The notes below the pieces were generated by a model. The model worked only from the letters and a program-made list of their open reading frames with translations, was not told the DNA's origin and ran no database searches. Below are positions 9,555-19,190 of a DNA stretch of 20,477 nt, one piece after another. This DNA comes from Entophlyctis helioformis (lineage: Eukaryota; Chytridiomycota; Chytridiomycetes; Chytridiales; Chytriomycetaceae). Positions within the stretch are counted from its first letter, which is position 1. Each line of letters starts with the position of its first letter. The stretch lies in the NCBI GenBank assembly GCA_025526915.1, contig JAHLKH010000323.1, positions 1 through 20,477 on the forward strand, in the 5' to 3' direction. A program made the translations under genes and the position numbers.

Positions 9555-12500
9555 ATGGCTTCGTGGGTCGACCTGCTCTCGCACCATCCGGTTCTGGCCA
9601 ACGTGCCGTCGCCGTCGCTGCCGCCCACGCCGCTGCAGCCTGCTCGGCAGCACCCACACACACAGCAGCAGCACTCGCAGCAGCAACACTCACAGCAACA
9701 CGCCAGCACTATGGACTCGTTCAAGTCGCAGCTGGCCGACATCTCGGCCATTGGCCATGGCGACGCCGGCGACTCATCGTTCATGTCCTCGGCAGGTGCG
9801 GGCGGCTCGCTGCTGTCTGCGCCGGCCTCGTTCTCGCTGCTAGGCCTTCCGTCAGCCTCGGCGTTGGCGCTCGGCAGCCGGGCACCAGGCGGCCTGGCTG
9901 CGGCGGGCAGCCCTGGCCAGCGGCCTCTGTCAACGGCATCATCGGCTGCGGCATCATCGTCTGCGGCATCATCGTCTGCGGCATCGGCGGCTGCCTCCCG
10001 AGCCAGAGCCGCCGACCGCCACCCCCGGTCGCTGATGGCGCAGGCCGACGGGCACCTGTTCCTGTGCACGAACACGACCGCCGAGCAGACGCTGGCAGGC
10101 GTGATGCCAGCGGTGCGCGTCGCGAGTCTGCGTGACTGGAAGAAGCTGTGCGTGGCCGGTGCCAGTGGTGGTGCTGGCGCTCTGGATCCAAGTGCTCCGG
10201 ATGCAGGTGCAGGTGCAGGTACAGGTGCCGAGCCTGCTGTCGATCCTCAGATGCTAGCCGAGGCAGCGTCGTGGAAGGTGCGTCTGCATGCGTGTGCCTA
10301 CGACGGCCGACGTGGCATGTGTGGCTGCCGTGAATGCGTCCGTCTGCGTCTGTGCACTCACCGCCGATCGGCTGGCGCCATCCACAGGAGCTCGTTCTGC
10401 CTGGCCTCGACTTCCCCGTGCGCCAGCTGAGCATCAACGCGACGGGCAAGCTGCTCGTGCTGGCCGGCGACCGGCGCATCCTCGTGGCCATTCTGCCCAT
10501 CAGCATCCACGCCAACGTGCCGTCGCTCGAGTGCAAGACCCACCCCGTCGGGTCCATCCTCTACACCGCCGACCGCGCCAACCACATTGCCAAGGTCGCC
10601 TGGCTCCCGCTGAGCGACACCGCCACGCATCTGGCCGTCCTGTCCTCCAACGCCCGCCTGCGCATCTTTGACATTGCCGCAAACCAGGCCAATCCAGAGC
10701 AGACCATCCGCCTGGACTCGCGCGCCGCAGAGTCGGGCGGCGACGACGACGACGACGACCATCTCGGCATGGCGGGCTCCACCTCGCTGCGCCATCGCAC
10801 AAACGCTGCCCGCTTTGGCGCCAGTCTGGACGAGCACGAGGCCGTGTCGTTTAGCTTTGGCTCGTCGCACGACGCGCGTGGATGGGGATCGTTTACCGTC
10901 TACGCCCTCATGCGCAACGGCGACATTGTGTCCGTGTGTCCCGTCGTGCCCGGCCGGCTCCGCGTTCCTCTGCAGCTCATTCACAATCTCAAGCAGGAGA
11001 CGGACATTGAGTGGAGAGATGCTGACCCGGCTCAGAGCACCGAGCAATCTTCGCACTTTTACTGGCGATCCAAGTGGCTGCAGGAGCTTCTCGACCAAGC
11101 GCCGAACCAGCCCGGCGTGCTGTCTGGCGACATTGTTGGTCGCAAGCCAGTCGGCACTGCCAAATTGACTCTCGCTCGTCGCGGCCCGTACCTTGTGCAG
11201 CCGTCGGCAGCATCCATCGAGCTTGACCAGGCGTCTGACTTGGTCTATATCCCGACGCCCTCTGCTGCGGTTCTTGCCGTGGCGAGCACCGATGGCCACA
11301 TAGCAGTATACCTTGAACTGGATCCACCTTGTCCCAACTGGCACATGCACGACGTAAGTCAGTCGCGAGTTTGCTTGGTGATCTGGCAAGCGGCAGTACT
11401 CACCCTGCTTCTTTGTTGAATGGCAGATCAATGCCAGCCGCATACTTGGCTCTGTCGATGACCCGGAGCAGGATGAGCAGAGCCTGCCTGCGCTGGCGTG
11501 GATCGAGATGATCGATCTGGGACTGCAGCAGAGCAGAGGCAACACTGCCGTCGTCCTGGCAGCCGATCCCAAGCATCGCGATGTCGTTTACGCATACCAC
11601 TCGCACGGTGTCCACAGCATCACGCTGGGCTGCTATGCTGGTCTCCTTGAAGTGGACGACACGGCCGATGAGTGCATGGACCAACAGCTCGGCAACAGCA
11701 TTGTGCGGCACATTGCTGCCTTGAGCCACACGTCCAGCGACAGCATGTAGGTTGGCTTGGATCATGGCATTTACGGAGTGCTTTGACGATGGCTGACCCA
11801 GCACGGCCGGACAGGGCTGAGAACACGACAGTGGTTGGACTGGCGGTCATTTCCGAAATCTATCTGGGCTACAGCCTTGTGCTCCTCACATCTGACCACC
11901 AGCTGTTTGGCGAGATGCTCACAATGCGTGCGCCGGCTGTGGTCCCGGGACTGGCCAGTCCATCGCACCGCGGCAAGAAGGCACCGGCGCCGGCCGCGTT
12001 CCAGGAGCAGACGCCAAGCGCGCTTGAGGGCCATCTGTACAAGCTGCCGGCGATCTTCCAAGGCGCTTTTCCGAGACGGCCCAAGCTGGTTGGCTCTGCA
12101 GCAGCTGCAGCTGCACCCGGAGCCGGGGCCTGGGCCGGATACCCGATGTTCATCAACGCACAAACGCTGGTCAAGGCCAGCGAGCACATTGCAGCCATCC
12201 GCGACGATCTGCGGTTGCTGTACAATGCCAAGCATGACATGGTTGAGCAGTACGTGGCGTAGTTGCATGGCATGGCATGGCATGGCATGACTTGTTGGTT
12301 GTCGGGCACATTAGTAGATGGACGGCTGACGCGCAGATGTCCAGTGTCCAGCGACAGGTGCAAGAGAACACGATGCAGATTGAGAAGCTGAGCGACATTG
12401 CAGCCCGCGTCCAGAAGCAAGAGGAGCACCAGCAGCGGATCATGGAGCGGGCGGAGCAGCTGCGCGAGCGCCAGCAGCGCATTGCCAAGAAGCTGGATGT

Positions 12501-12852
12501 GGTGCTGCAGATTGTGATTGACGAGACGCAGCCAGCGCTGAGTTCGGCCGAGATCCAGTGGGCCAACGAGCTCCGCCAGAAGGAGCTCGAGACGCGAGGC
12601 GACCTGAACGTGCGCATCGAGCAGGCGCGAGACCGTGCGGCAGCGGTTGTGGCGCAGTACTTGAACGAGGCGGCCGAGGCGCGCGAGGTTCGGCGGCAGC
12701 GCGAAAAGACCAAGACGGAGATGCTGGGCAGCGGACAGATGCGGCGTCTGCGGGAAGCACTGGTGAACGAGTACCAGGTGATCAATCATGCGGCCGAAAA
12801 GGTCGAGGCGCTGCAGCAGGAGGTTGAGGCTCTGGAGGCGGGCCGCGCATGA
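9555..12852 (+). CDS. NUP88: Nup88/Nup82-type nucleoporin (five exons)
   Basis: Exons are 9555-10277, 10388-11353, 11427-11746, 11815-12249 and 12345-12852, giving about 983 residues (human NUP88 has about 740). The family sits on the cytoplasmic face of the nuclear pore with Nup214/Nup62-type partners and serves mRNA and protein export. The first 240 residues are Gln/His and Ala/Ser-rich. They are followed by propeller-like sequence with 'LSINATGKLLVLAGDRRILV', 'AWLPLSDTATHLAVLSSNAR', then 'YAYHSHGVHSITLG', which matches the Nup88 'THEAGVHSVGLTW' region. The last exon is a heptad-rich coiled coil starting with 'VQRQVQENTMQIEKL' and including 'LSSAEIQWANELRQKELE', like the human 'LSDSERDMKKELQLI'. 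For the last intron, donor 12250 (GTACGT) with acceptor 12344 is preferred because a CTGAC branch-like motif ends 14 bases before it. Donor 12254 with acceptor 12336 also keeps frame. The promoter region lies in retrotransposon debris. Confidence 0.85.
12265..12289 (+). repeat. GCATG microsatellite in Nup88 intron 4
   Basis: Five direct copies of GCATG lie just inside the last Nup88 intron, downstream of the donor at 12250. Nothing suggests a function. Confidence 0.85.
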
Positions 12853-12964
12853 GCGTGCGAATGAAGCCTGCGTGTTCTCTGAAACGTGCGCTGGATATGC
12901 GCCTTGGCCGAGCGAGCGCGCCTTGGTGCACGCCGAGCCGAAGGATTGACGTTTCGGATCCGCC

Positions 12965-12972
12965 TATAAAAA
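12965..12972 (+). promoter_or_regulatory. TATA box of the nucleolin-like gene
   Basis: TATAAAAA lies 55 bases before the start codon at 13027. A pyrimidine-rich tract (about 12981-13000) and a CACACACA run lie between them. This is the only clear TATA box seen near a gene start in the window and suits a highly expressed gene. The short spacing implies a 5' UTR of roughly 25-35 bases. Confidence 0.75.
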
Positions 12973-13026
12973 GGGCTCGTTTTTTCTTTTCTTTCTGGCT
13001 TCACACACACACACTCACAACTCCAA

Positions 13027-14965
13027 ATGGGCTCGAAATCCGTTGCAAAGGTCGACAAGAAGGTCGTCAAGGTCGACAAGAAGGCCGTTGCCGCCAAGGC
13101 CGTTGCCTCGCCTGCCAAGAAGGTGCGGCAGCCGTGCACTGCACTGCGATGCGATGCGATGCGATGCAATGCGATGTTGTCCCATGCGTGCCGTGCAGCG
13201 ATGCCTGCCTGCCTCTGCCTGCCTGCCTGCCCGCCCGCTCGTTGAAGCGTCGTTGATGTGCGTGGCAAGCAGCGTCCTGCTCGCGGCATCTTCGCCCACC
13301 AGCAGCTGCACGTCGGCCGGCCGGTGCACGGCGTCACCTGCCACCCACTGCCCTCGTACCGCATGCAGCCTGCCGGCCATCCCTTGCTGCCTGGCTGGTT
13401 GGCTGCCGTGCTGTGCGGGCTCGCAACAGCGACCTCTGCGGCGTGCTGCTCGTCTTCTTTTTTTTTTCTTGGCACGGGCTGGCTGATTGGCTGGCTGGCT
13501 GGCTGGTTTCATTTTTTTTTTTTCGTTTTGTTGTTGTTGTTGCGCTCATTGGGCCGTGCGTGCATCTGTGGCTTGCGCTCGTTGCTAATGCGATCTCTGT
13601 GCACCGTCTCGCCCTCTCGCCTGCAGGTCAAGGCCGCCCCCGTCGAGTCGTCTGACTCGTCGTCCGACTCGTCCTCTGACGACGACGACGAGGAGGAGGA
13701 GAAGCCCGTCGCCAAGAAGGCCGCTGCCACCAAGGCCGCTGCCAAGAAGGCAGAGTCCGACTCTGACTCTGACTCTGACTCGTCGTCTGACGACGAGGAG
13801 ACCGAGACGTCCGCCGCCAAGGCCGAGTCCGAGTCCGAGTCCTCTGACGACAACGACGACTCTGACGACGAGGAGGAGACCGCCTCTGCCGAGAAGAAGA
13901 CCGAGTCTTCTGCCGAGTCGTCCGACTCGGACTCGGACTCTGACGACGAGGAGGACGACGAGGAGGAGGAGGAGAAGCCCGCTGCCAAGGCCGGTACCAA
14001 GCGTGCCGCCGAGGAGGAGGAGGCTCCCGCCAAGAAGCAGAAGAACAACGACGGCGAGGCTGTCGATGCCGCCAACACCACCGTGTTCGTCGGCAACCTT
14101 TCGTGGAACGTCGACGAGGACATGCTCGCTGGCGCTTTCGCCGACTGCGGTGAGGTCGAGTCTGCTCGCATCATCACCGACAAGATGACCGGCAAGAAGA
14201 AGGGGTACGTCTTGATCTGCCGTCTGTGGCAGCTGGCCTGTTTATATACAATCAGAACGCGACATCTGACCTATGTGCACCATGGCTCTCCCCGTTACGC
14301 GACACAGTTTCGGCTACGTGTCCTTTACCACTGCTGAGGCTGCCACCGCCGCTGTTGCCATGACCGGCACCGAGCTCGACGGCCGCCAGCTCCGCGTCGA
14401 CATCTCGACGCCCCGTGCTCCCCGCGACGATGCCCGTGGCCCCGGCGGCCGTGCCGAGAAGCCCACGTCGGCTCCCTCCAACATCCTGTTTGTTGGCAAC
14501 CTTGCCTTCTCGGTCTCGGAGGACGATGTCCGCGCCGCGTTTGGCGCCCACGGCACCGTCGTCTCGGCCCGTTTCCCCACGGATCGCGAGACTGGCGAGT
14601 TCAAGGGCTTTGGCTACATCGAGTTTGAGTCGCCCGAGAACGCCACCGCTGCTCTCGAGAGCCTCAACGGCTCCGAGCTCGGCGGCCGCAACCTCCGTAT
14701 CGACTACGCTGGCCAGCGTGATAACTCTGGCGGCGGCGCCGGCGGCCGTGGCGGCTTTGGCGGTCGCGGTGGTCGCGGCGGTGCTGGCGGCTTTGGTGGC
14801 CGTGGCGGCCGTGGCGGCGGCGGCGGTTTCGGTGGCCGTGGTGGACGTGGCGGCGGTGGCTTCGGTGGCCGTGGCGGTCGTGGTGGCGGTGGCTTCGGCG
14901 GCCGCGGCGGCCGCGGCGGCAGCTTCGGCGCTCCCCGTCCCTCTGGCACCAAGATCACCTTCTAA
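13027..14965 (+). CDS. NCL: Nucleolin/Nsr1/Gar2-type protein, two RRMs and an RGG tail (three exons)
   Basis: Exons are 13027-13122, 13627-14204 and 14308-14965, all in phase, giving about 443 residues. This family acts in the nucleolus in pre-rRNA processing and ribosome assembly. The N-terminus is Lys/Ala-rich (residues 1-32). It is followed by alternating Ser/Asp/Glu acidic tracts and Lys-rich spacers to about 175, with a basic 'GTKRAAEEEEAPAKKQK' stretch as a likely nuclear signal. RRM1 (about 183-257) has RNP2 'VFVGNL' and RNP1 'KGFGYVSF', the latter spanning the second splice junction, which confirms that junction. RRM2 (about 282-357) has 'LFVGNL' and 'KGFGYIEF'. The tail (about 365-432) is GGRGG/GGF repeats, typically arginine-methylated and RNA-binding. 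The protein ends 'SGTKITF'. The acidic tracts are likely casein-kinase-2 targets by family analogy. Confidence 0.93.
13123..13626 (+). other. Long first intron of the nucleolin-like gene
   Basis: At 504 bases this is several times longer than the other introns here. The donor is GTGCGG and the acceptor CCTGCAG, with a yeast-like branch site TGCTAAT about 40 bases before the acceptor. It contains GCGAT/GCACT repeats (about 13132-13175), CCTG repeats (13201-13230), GGCT repeats (about 13480-13507) and two T-runs of ten or more (about 13457 and 13512). I found no open frame with recognisable coding content. Confidence 0.7.
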
Positions 14966-15101
14966 ATGTCTACCCCACTTAGCTCCTGTCTCTCCACACC
15001 CTTCTTCTTATTACTCTTGTTTGCATTGAACGTTTCAAGCCATTTCCTCACGCTCTTGCTGCCCATCGCAGATCGTCAATGGCGGGATCGCTCTTCATTG
15101 A
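14966..15101. other. Convergent 3' intergenic region
   Basis: This 136-base gap separates the stop codons of the nucleolin-like gene (+) and the ARID2-like gene (-). Both 3' UTRs must fit or overlap here. A T-rich patch (about 14998-15035) is the only AT-rich part. No canonical AATAAA is visible on either strand. Confidence 0.5.
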
Positions 15102-17788
15102 CTAGGACTTGAGGTCCGACAGGATCGACCCGACGACCTTGCTGTAGCGCGGCTCGACCACCAGCGCCGTGAGATCCGCCTCAAACGGCCCAAAGAAGAC
15201 GGCATTGTCCGGGTGCCGAGCAATGTTGCGCAAGATGAGCAGTGCACACAGCGGGATGCCGCGGAGGTCTTCTGCCGGGTCAGGATAAATGTGCGGTGGC
15301 ACAGCAGCAGCAGCAGCGCTCGTTGCCGCCCCCTTTGTCTCGGCCCCATCAGCAGGTGTCGTGGCACCCACACCCGCAGTCGCACCCGCAGTTGCAGCCG
15401 ATACATGCGTCCATAGATGGCGGGCAAGGTGCTGGACCGACGGAGCTGGCCGGTCCACCGTGTACCGCGTGCACTGCTTCCATTCACAGACGAGCGCCGA
15501 CGTGTCGTGGTCGCGCAGGACATGGGCCACCACGCCTGTAGACGTCGTGGCCGCATTGCACGTCCCGCGCATCCACGCACAGACCATCGGCGTCTGGGCA
15601 GCGGCGGCGGCGGACGATGCGGCTGCTGCCGTGGACGACGGCGTCACCTGGCCGGCGTCAACCTCTTCTTCCGTGTCGTGCATCTCCACGTCGGCTGCTG
15701 CTGCCGTGTCGGCGGCCGATGGTGCCAGATTCGCAAAGCATGGGAGCAGCGAGGCCTCCGAGTCGGCACGTGGCCGCACGCCCTGGATCATGGTCGGCAG
15801 GAACGACGCTTTGGAGCCGTAGACGCTCTGGATGAGCTTGGTGAGCTCGCGCGGCGTGATGGCTTTTAGGCCGGCCGCCTTACAGTAACGCTCATACTCG
15901 CCCAAGAGAGCCGATGACGAGATGGCGTACTTGGCATCGGCTTCGAGGATGCCTTGGAGCCTGCGCGGGGGCCGAGACCGAGTAGGATGTGTGAGCGTGC
16001 CGAGAAACAGAGTCCAGACCAAAGCAGACTTACCAGATGGCCGCTTGAAAGTGGTCGACGGCATGCGACGCGAGGTACGACGGTGGCCGCTGTGGCGCAG
16101 GCGGCGGCGCCAGGGTCGGCGGCGGACCGGGCGGTCTGTTGGCAATGAGCGCGTGATCGGCGCCGTGGTTGTGCCACTTGACAAACTTGAGAAGCAGACG
16201 GATGACATTGAAGCGCACGCACTGGGTGATGCGGAGCCCCGAGTCCGGGCTTGTGCTTGTGAACAGATAGAGAAACTCCATTACACCGACAAGGATCTCT
16301 TCGTCTGGAACAAGGAGCAGCTGGATGAGGCGCTGGATCGTGGACGTGTCAATGGCGAGAATGACGCGCTCGTTGGTTTCGTTGGACGCCAGACGGATGA
16401 GCGAGCGGAGAGACCCAATGACGCGGCTGCGGTCGCTCTCAAAGATCATTTTCTTGAGACATGCGAGGTAAAAGTCGCTGGGGCCGCGCAGAACGAGATG
16501 GGCAGCAAGGTTCTCGTAAATGTCGAGAGCGTACTGCTTGATCTCGACAAAGTTGGTCGTGGCAGGCAGCGCAACGGCCTTGGCAAGCAGCGTCACCAGC
16601 GCCGAGTCTTTGCTCATGTGTGCGGCATTGTCTGCCATGAACGACAGGTTGCGGAAGATATGGAGAGCCTGGTGCACGCGCTCAAGCAGGATGGCCGACT
16701 CTGTGTTGGCAAAGAACGGCACGTCGCAGAGAGACTTGAGTTTCAGCATGTGTGGGATGGATCTCTTCTTGTCGCGGTGCTGCAGCGGCTCGTGCTGCTC
16801 CAGCTGGGTGCGTTGGTCGCCGTTGGCCGATACCTCCCATCCCAGCGCGCCATTGTCCATGTCGGGCTCGTGCATCAGCGTCGTCTCAAAGTCGAGCGGC
16901 GATGTGTTGAGAATCAGACTGCCAAACAGCGGCTGCATGTGCTCGATCAGCACCTCGGCAAGACCAGGAAGGATGCCGATCTGGAAGTTGAAGTCGTACG
17001 TGATCTTGATGAGCTTGTTGAAGGCCCAGTCGATCTCGTTGGGCAGCTGTGAGCGAAGAGCGAGCGTCAGACGGTTGTGCCATCCACCTTGCAGATACCG
17101 AGCTGTCATGGGGCGACGGGATTAGAAAATAGTCCTGCCGGTATGGCCAAAGTAGCCCAAGGGCATGTGCCATGAGGAGATGCGCTCACCGTCGTTGCCG
17201 TCGTCTGGGTTCGTCTTGAGTGACGAAGCATCGCGCTGCTGGTTCATTTGCGCGAGCTGCCGCTGCTGGAGCATCTGCTGCTGTTGTTGCTGCTGCTGTT
17301 GCAAGAGCATCTGCTGCTGCATTCTCTGCTGCTGCTGCAACTGGAACTGCAGCTGTGGCGACGGATAGATGGGCGTCGAGGCGTCGGCTCTGGAGCGCTT
17401 GTTTCGCGGCGTGTTGCCTGTTGGACAAAGGGTCAGATCCATGCCAGTCGTCGCCGGATCGGTCGCAAGCAGCCGGTCCTTGCGAGATGGCAGCCAACAG
17501 CGATCAACGGCGATCAACGGCATGCACGTACCCGCCGAGCCGTCCTGGCGGCCAAGCAGCGGCAGGATCGTCGCGCTTGTGATGGGCTGGCCCGTGTGCA
17601 GCAGCTCGTAGACGAGCAGGTTCTTTTGGTAGACCTGCTTGAAGATGAATGCGCTGTTGGTGCAGGTCGGAGGCAGGTCAAAGGGGATGCCGATGCGACG
17701 CCAGCCGCCGCGGTCGCGAGTGACCTGTGCGACCACGGCGGTCCAAGAGGTGAGCATGCAGACGCAGACGCAGGCACAGACGCAGGCA

Positions 17789-17826
<38 letters not shown>

Positions 17827-18237
17827 CCGCTTCGTAGCCGCCAGCCTGCATGACGAGCCGGTATATCTTGAGCAGGTCGAGCTTCTTGCCGCCGAGAACG
17901 GGCTCGGTCTGGAGCGTTGTGCTGCAGACGGCGAGCGGCAGCAGATGCAAGGCGGCGGCCAGGCAGCGTAGGCAGCGCAGGCAGCGCAGGCAGCATGTCA
18001 GCATTCCAGAACAGCGACTACAGCATCGGCAGCATCGACAGCATCAACGTGCCCTTGGTTGCGGTGCAGCTCGTCCAGCTCGCGGATAAAGGCGGCGCTG
18101 GTCATGGGCGCCGTGCGCTGCAGCTCGCTCTCGAGGGCACGCTGCAGGTCGGAGGCGCCCGGCGCTGCAGCGACCCCCGCCGCAGCGACCCCCGCGACAG
18201 CGACTCCCGCCGCCGGAGCCGGCAGCGTCGTGAACAT
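15102..18237 (-). CDS. ARID2: ARID2/RSC9-type chromatin-remodeller subunit (six exons)
   Basis: Exons on the minus strand are 18237-18053, 17921-17828, 17724-17532, 17417-17190, 17102-16034 and 15960-15102, giving about 875 residues. Family members belong to SWI/SNF-class remodellers (PBAF in animals, RSC in yeast) and act on chromatin in the nucleus. The ARID domain (about residues 50-133) runs from 'FIRELDELHRNQG' through 'PVLGGKKLDLLKIYRLV' and 'GGYEA' to 'FIFKQVYQKNLLVYE'. A Gln-rich linker follows. Helical ARM-like segments come next, with 'LRSQLPNEIDWAFN' (compare ARID2 'LLSGLPNEVDFAIN') and 'VHQALHIFRNLSF'. An RFX-type DNA-binding region (about 588-655, 'LLGEYERYCKAAGLKAI') is followed by two C2H2-like fingers ('CEWKQC...HLARHLWTH') and a final 'LCALLILRNIARH' helix. 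The order matches human ARID2. The chosen ATG (18237) has a purine-poor but acceptable context. The first intron seems to use a GC donor. Confidence 0.88.
17761..17826 (+). repeat. GACGCA microsatellite in an ARID2 intron
   Basis: About eleven imperfect copies of GACGCA, some as GCACAGAC variants, fill most of intron 17725-17827, immediately downstream of the minus-strand donor at 17827. Shortening the array would leave a very small intron. Confidence 0.85.
17922..18052 (-). other. Candidate GC-AG intron inside the ARID domain
   Basis: With the donor GCACGT at 18052 and acceptor CTGCAG ending at 17922, the phase is correct. The ARID loop then becomes 'NQG-TTLQTE-PVLGGK', six residues between the conserved G and P, as in human ARID2 and the wider family. 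The nearest GT option (donor 18048, acceptor 17909) is also in phase but leaves only three residues in that loop. Confidence 0.55.
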
Positions 18238-18284
18238 GGCGAGATTGTCAACGCAAGGCAGACACGTTTGTATTTGTTTGCCGT

Positions 18285-19190
18285 TCAAGGGGCCGTGGCC
18301 GGACAGGCAGCAAGCGAGGGCGACACGGCGTAGTACACGACCGAGCCGTCGGTGGCCACGAGGCCCAGCACGACCGGGCTGCCCTCGCACACAGACACAC
18401 ACACACGTACACACGCAGATGTAGTCGCACACACGCGGATGTAGTCGCACAGACACGCACAGACGCGTACTTGTCAGCCGTGCATCGGCGGTCGGCGCTG
18501 GTCCTGCGGCAGCCCACTCACATGCGATCGTCTGGCCTGCCCTCTACGGCAAGAACGCCTTGGATGCGTGCCGCCATGCTGTCCACGCCGCGCCGTACCG
18601 CGAGGCAAGGCAAGGCAAGGCAAGGCATTGCGTTGCATGGCATCGTGGCTGCAGTCAGCATGGCAGTCTCGGGCAGACGCCTTCCTTACAGGCAGGCACA
18701 TGCACAGACGCGTGTCTTTCAGCCCGCCAGCCCGCCAGCCCGCCCGCTTCGTGTGCACGCACCTGCCAAGCGTCCACCGTGCATGCAGCGGCATGGGAAT
18801 CACAATCTGCTGGATCTGCAGAGCGGCGCATGTGAGCAGTCCATGTGTATGTGTATGTGTATGTGCACCTCTTCCATCTCTTCCATCTTCCATCTCTTCC
18901 ATCTTCCATCTGTGCATGTGCACGCTGGCCAGTCGCTCGCCCGCCCGCTCGCTCGCTCACCTGCTGCGTGTCTGGCTCGGGCTTGGCCACGACAATGTAG
19001 CGCTCGCCGGGCGGGTCTGGCCGAGTGCTCTTTACAACCACATGCGGCCGGTAGTGCGCTGCCCACGCCGTCAGCCACTGCAGCGCATTCCCGCCGTTCT
19101 ACTCCAGTAACAGACAGGCGCCTCGACGGCACACGCAAGCGCACACGCACCCAGCCGCAGGTGGTCCGCCACGACTTGGGCCAGCGGCAT
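18285..19190 (-). CDS. TSEN15: TSEN15/Sen15-like tRNA-splicing endonuclease subunit (5' end uncertain)
   Basis: Four 3' exons are supported on the minus strand: 19098 (or 19077)-18961, 18815-18763, 18578-18522 and 18378-18285, in consistent phase. The products in order are 'WLTAWAAHYRPHMVVKS' and onward, 'IQQIVIPMPLHARWTLG', 'MAARIQGVLAVEGRPDD', and 'PVVLGLVATDGSVVYYAV' with a TGA stop at 18287-18285. This parallels human TSEN15: a Trp, then '.VVPTP' and 'RIREIL', then 'TLAIVESDSTIVYYKL'. Sen15 is the small structural subunit of the nuclear tRNA intron endonuclease. The two middle exons are only 53 and 57 bases. The first exon is unresolved. An ATG at 19190 ('MPLAQVVADHLRL') is the best candidate, but its obvious donor (GTGCGT) is out of phase with the next exon. 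The resolved part is 113 residues against about 171 in human. The gene ends 47 bases before the ARID2 start. Confidence 0.7.
18389..18414 (+). repeat. CA microsatellite in a Sen15-like intron
   Basis: An imperfect (CA)n run, TG-rich on the gene strand, lies close to the acceptor of intron 18379-18521. Confidence 0.75.
18603..18626 (+). repeat. GGCAA microsatellite in a Sen15-like intron
   Basis: Four to five copies of GGCAA (CCTTG on the gene strand) lie in intron 18579-18762, within the last 50 bases before the acceptor, where they form a pyrimidine-rich tract. Confidence 0.8.
18844..18910 (+). repeat. Adjacent GTGTAT and CTTCCAT microsatellites in a Sen15-like intron
   Basis: A GTGTAT run (18844-18865) is followed by CTTCCAT/CTCTTCCAT units (18870-18910). 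Both lie inside intron 18816-18960, and together they account for nearly half of it. Confidence 0.8.

Noticed and set aside
10358..11572. Minus-strand open frame of about 400 codons over Nup88
   Set aside because: It lies opposite well-supported Nup88 exons and introns and has no recognisable domain.
11747..11801. Nup88 intron 3 ending at the CCCAG acceptor (11801)
   Set aside because: The phase is wrong and leads to an immediate stop. The acceptor ending at 11814 is in phase and continues the protein.
13252..13495. C/D-box snoRNA in the nucleolin intron
   Set aside because: The candidate C box deviates from RTGATGA, the spacing to a CTGA is about 240 bases, and no terminal stem was seen.
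13509..14195. Minus-strand Ser-rich open frame over the nucleolin acidic region
   Set aside because: It is the complement of the Asp/Glu/Ser codons of the real gene; serine runs arise automatically.
14704..14958. Minus-strand Pro-rich open frame over the RGG tail
   Set aside because: It is the mirror of GGR/GGF codons, not a gene.
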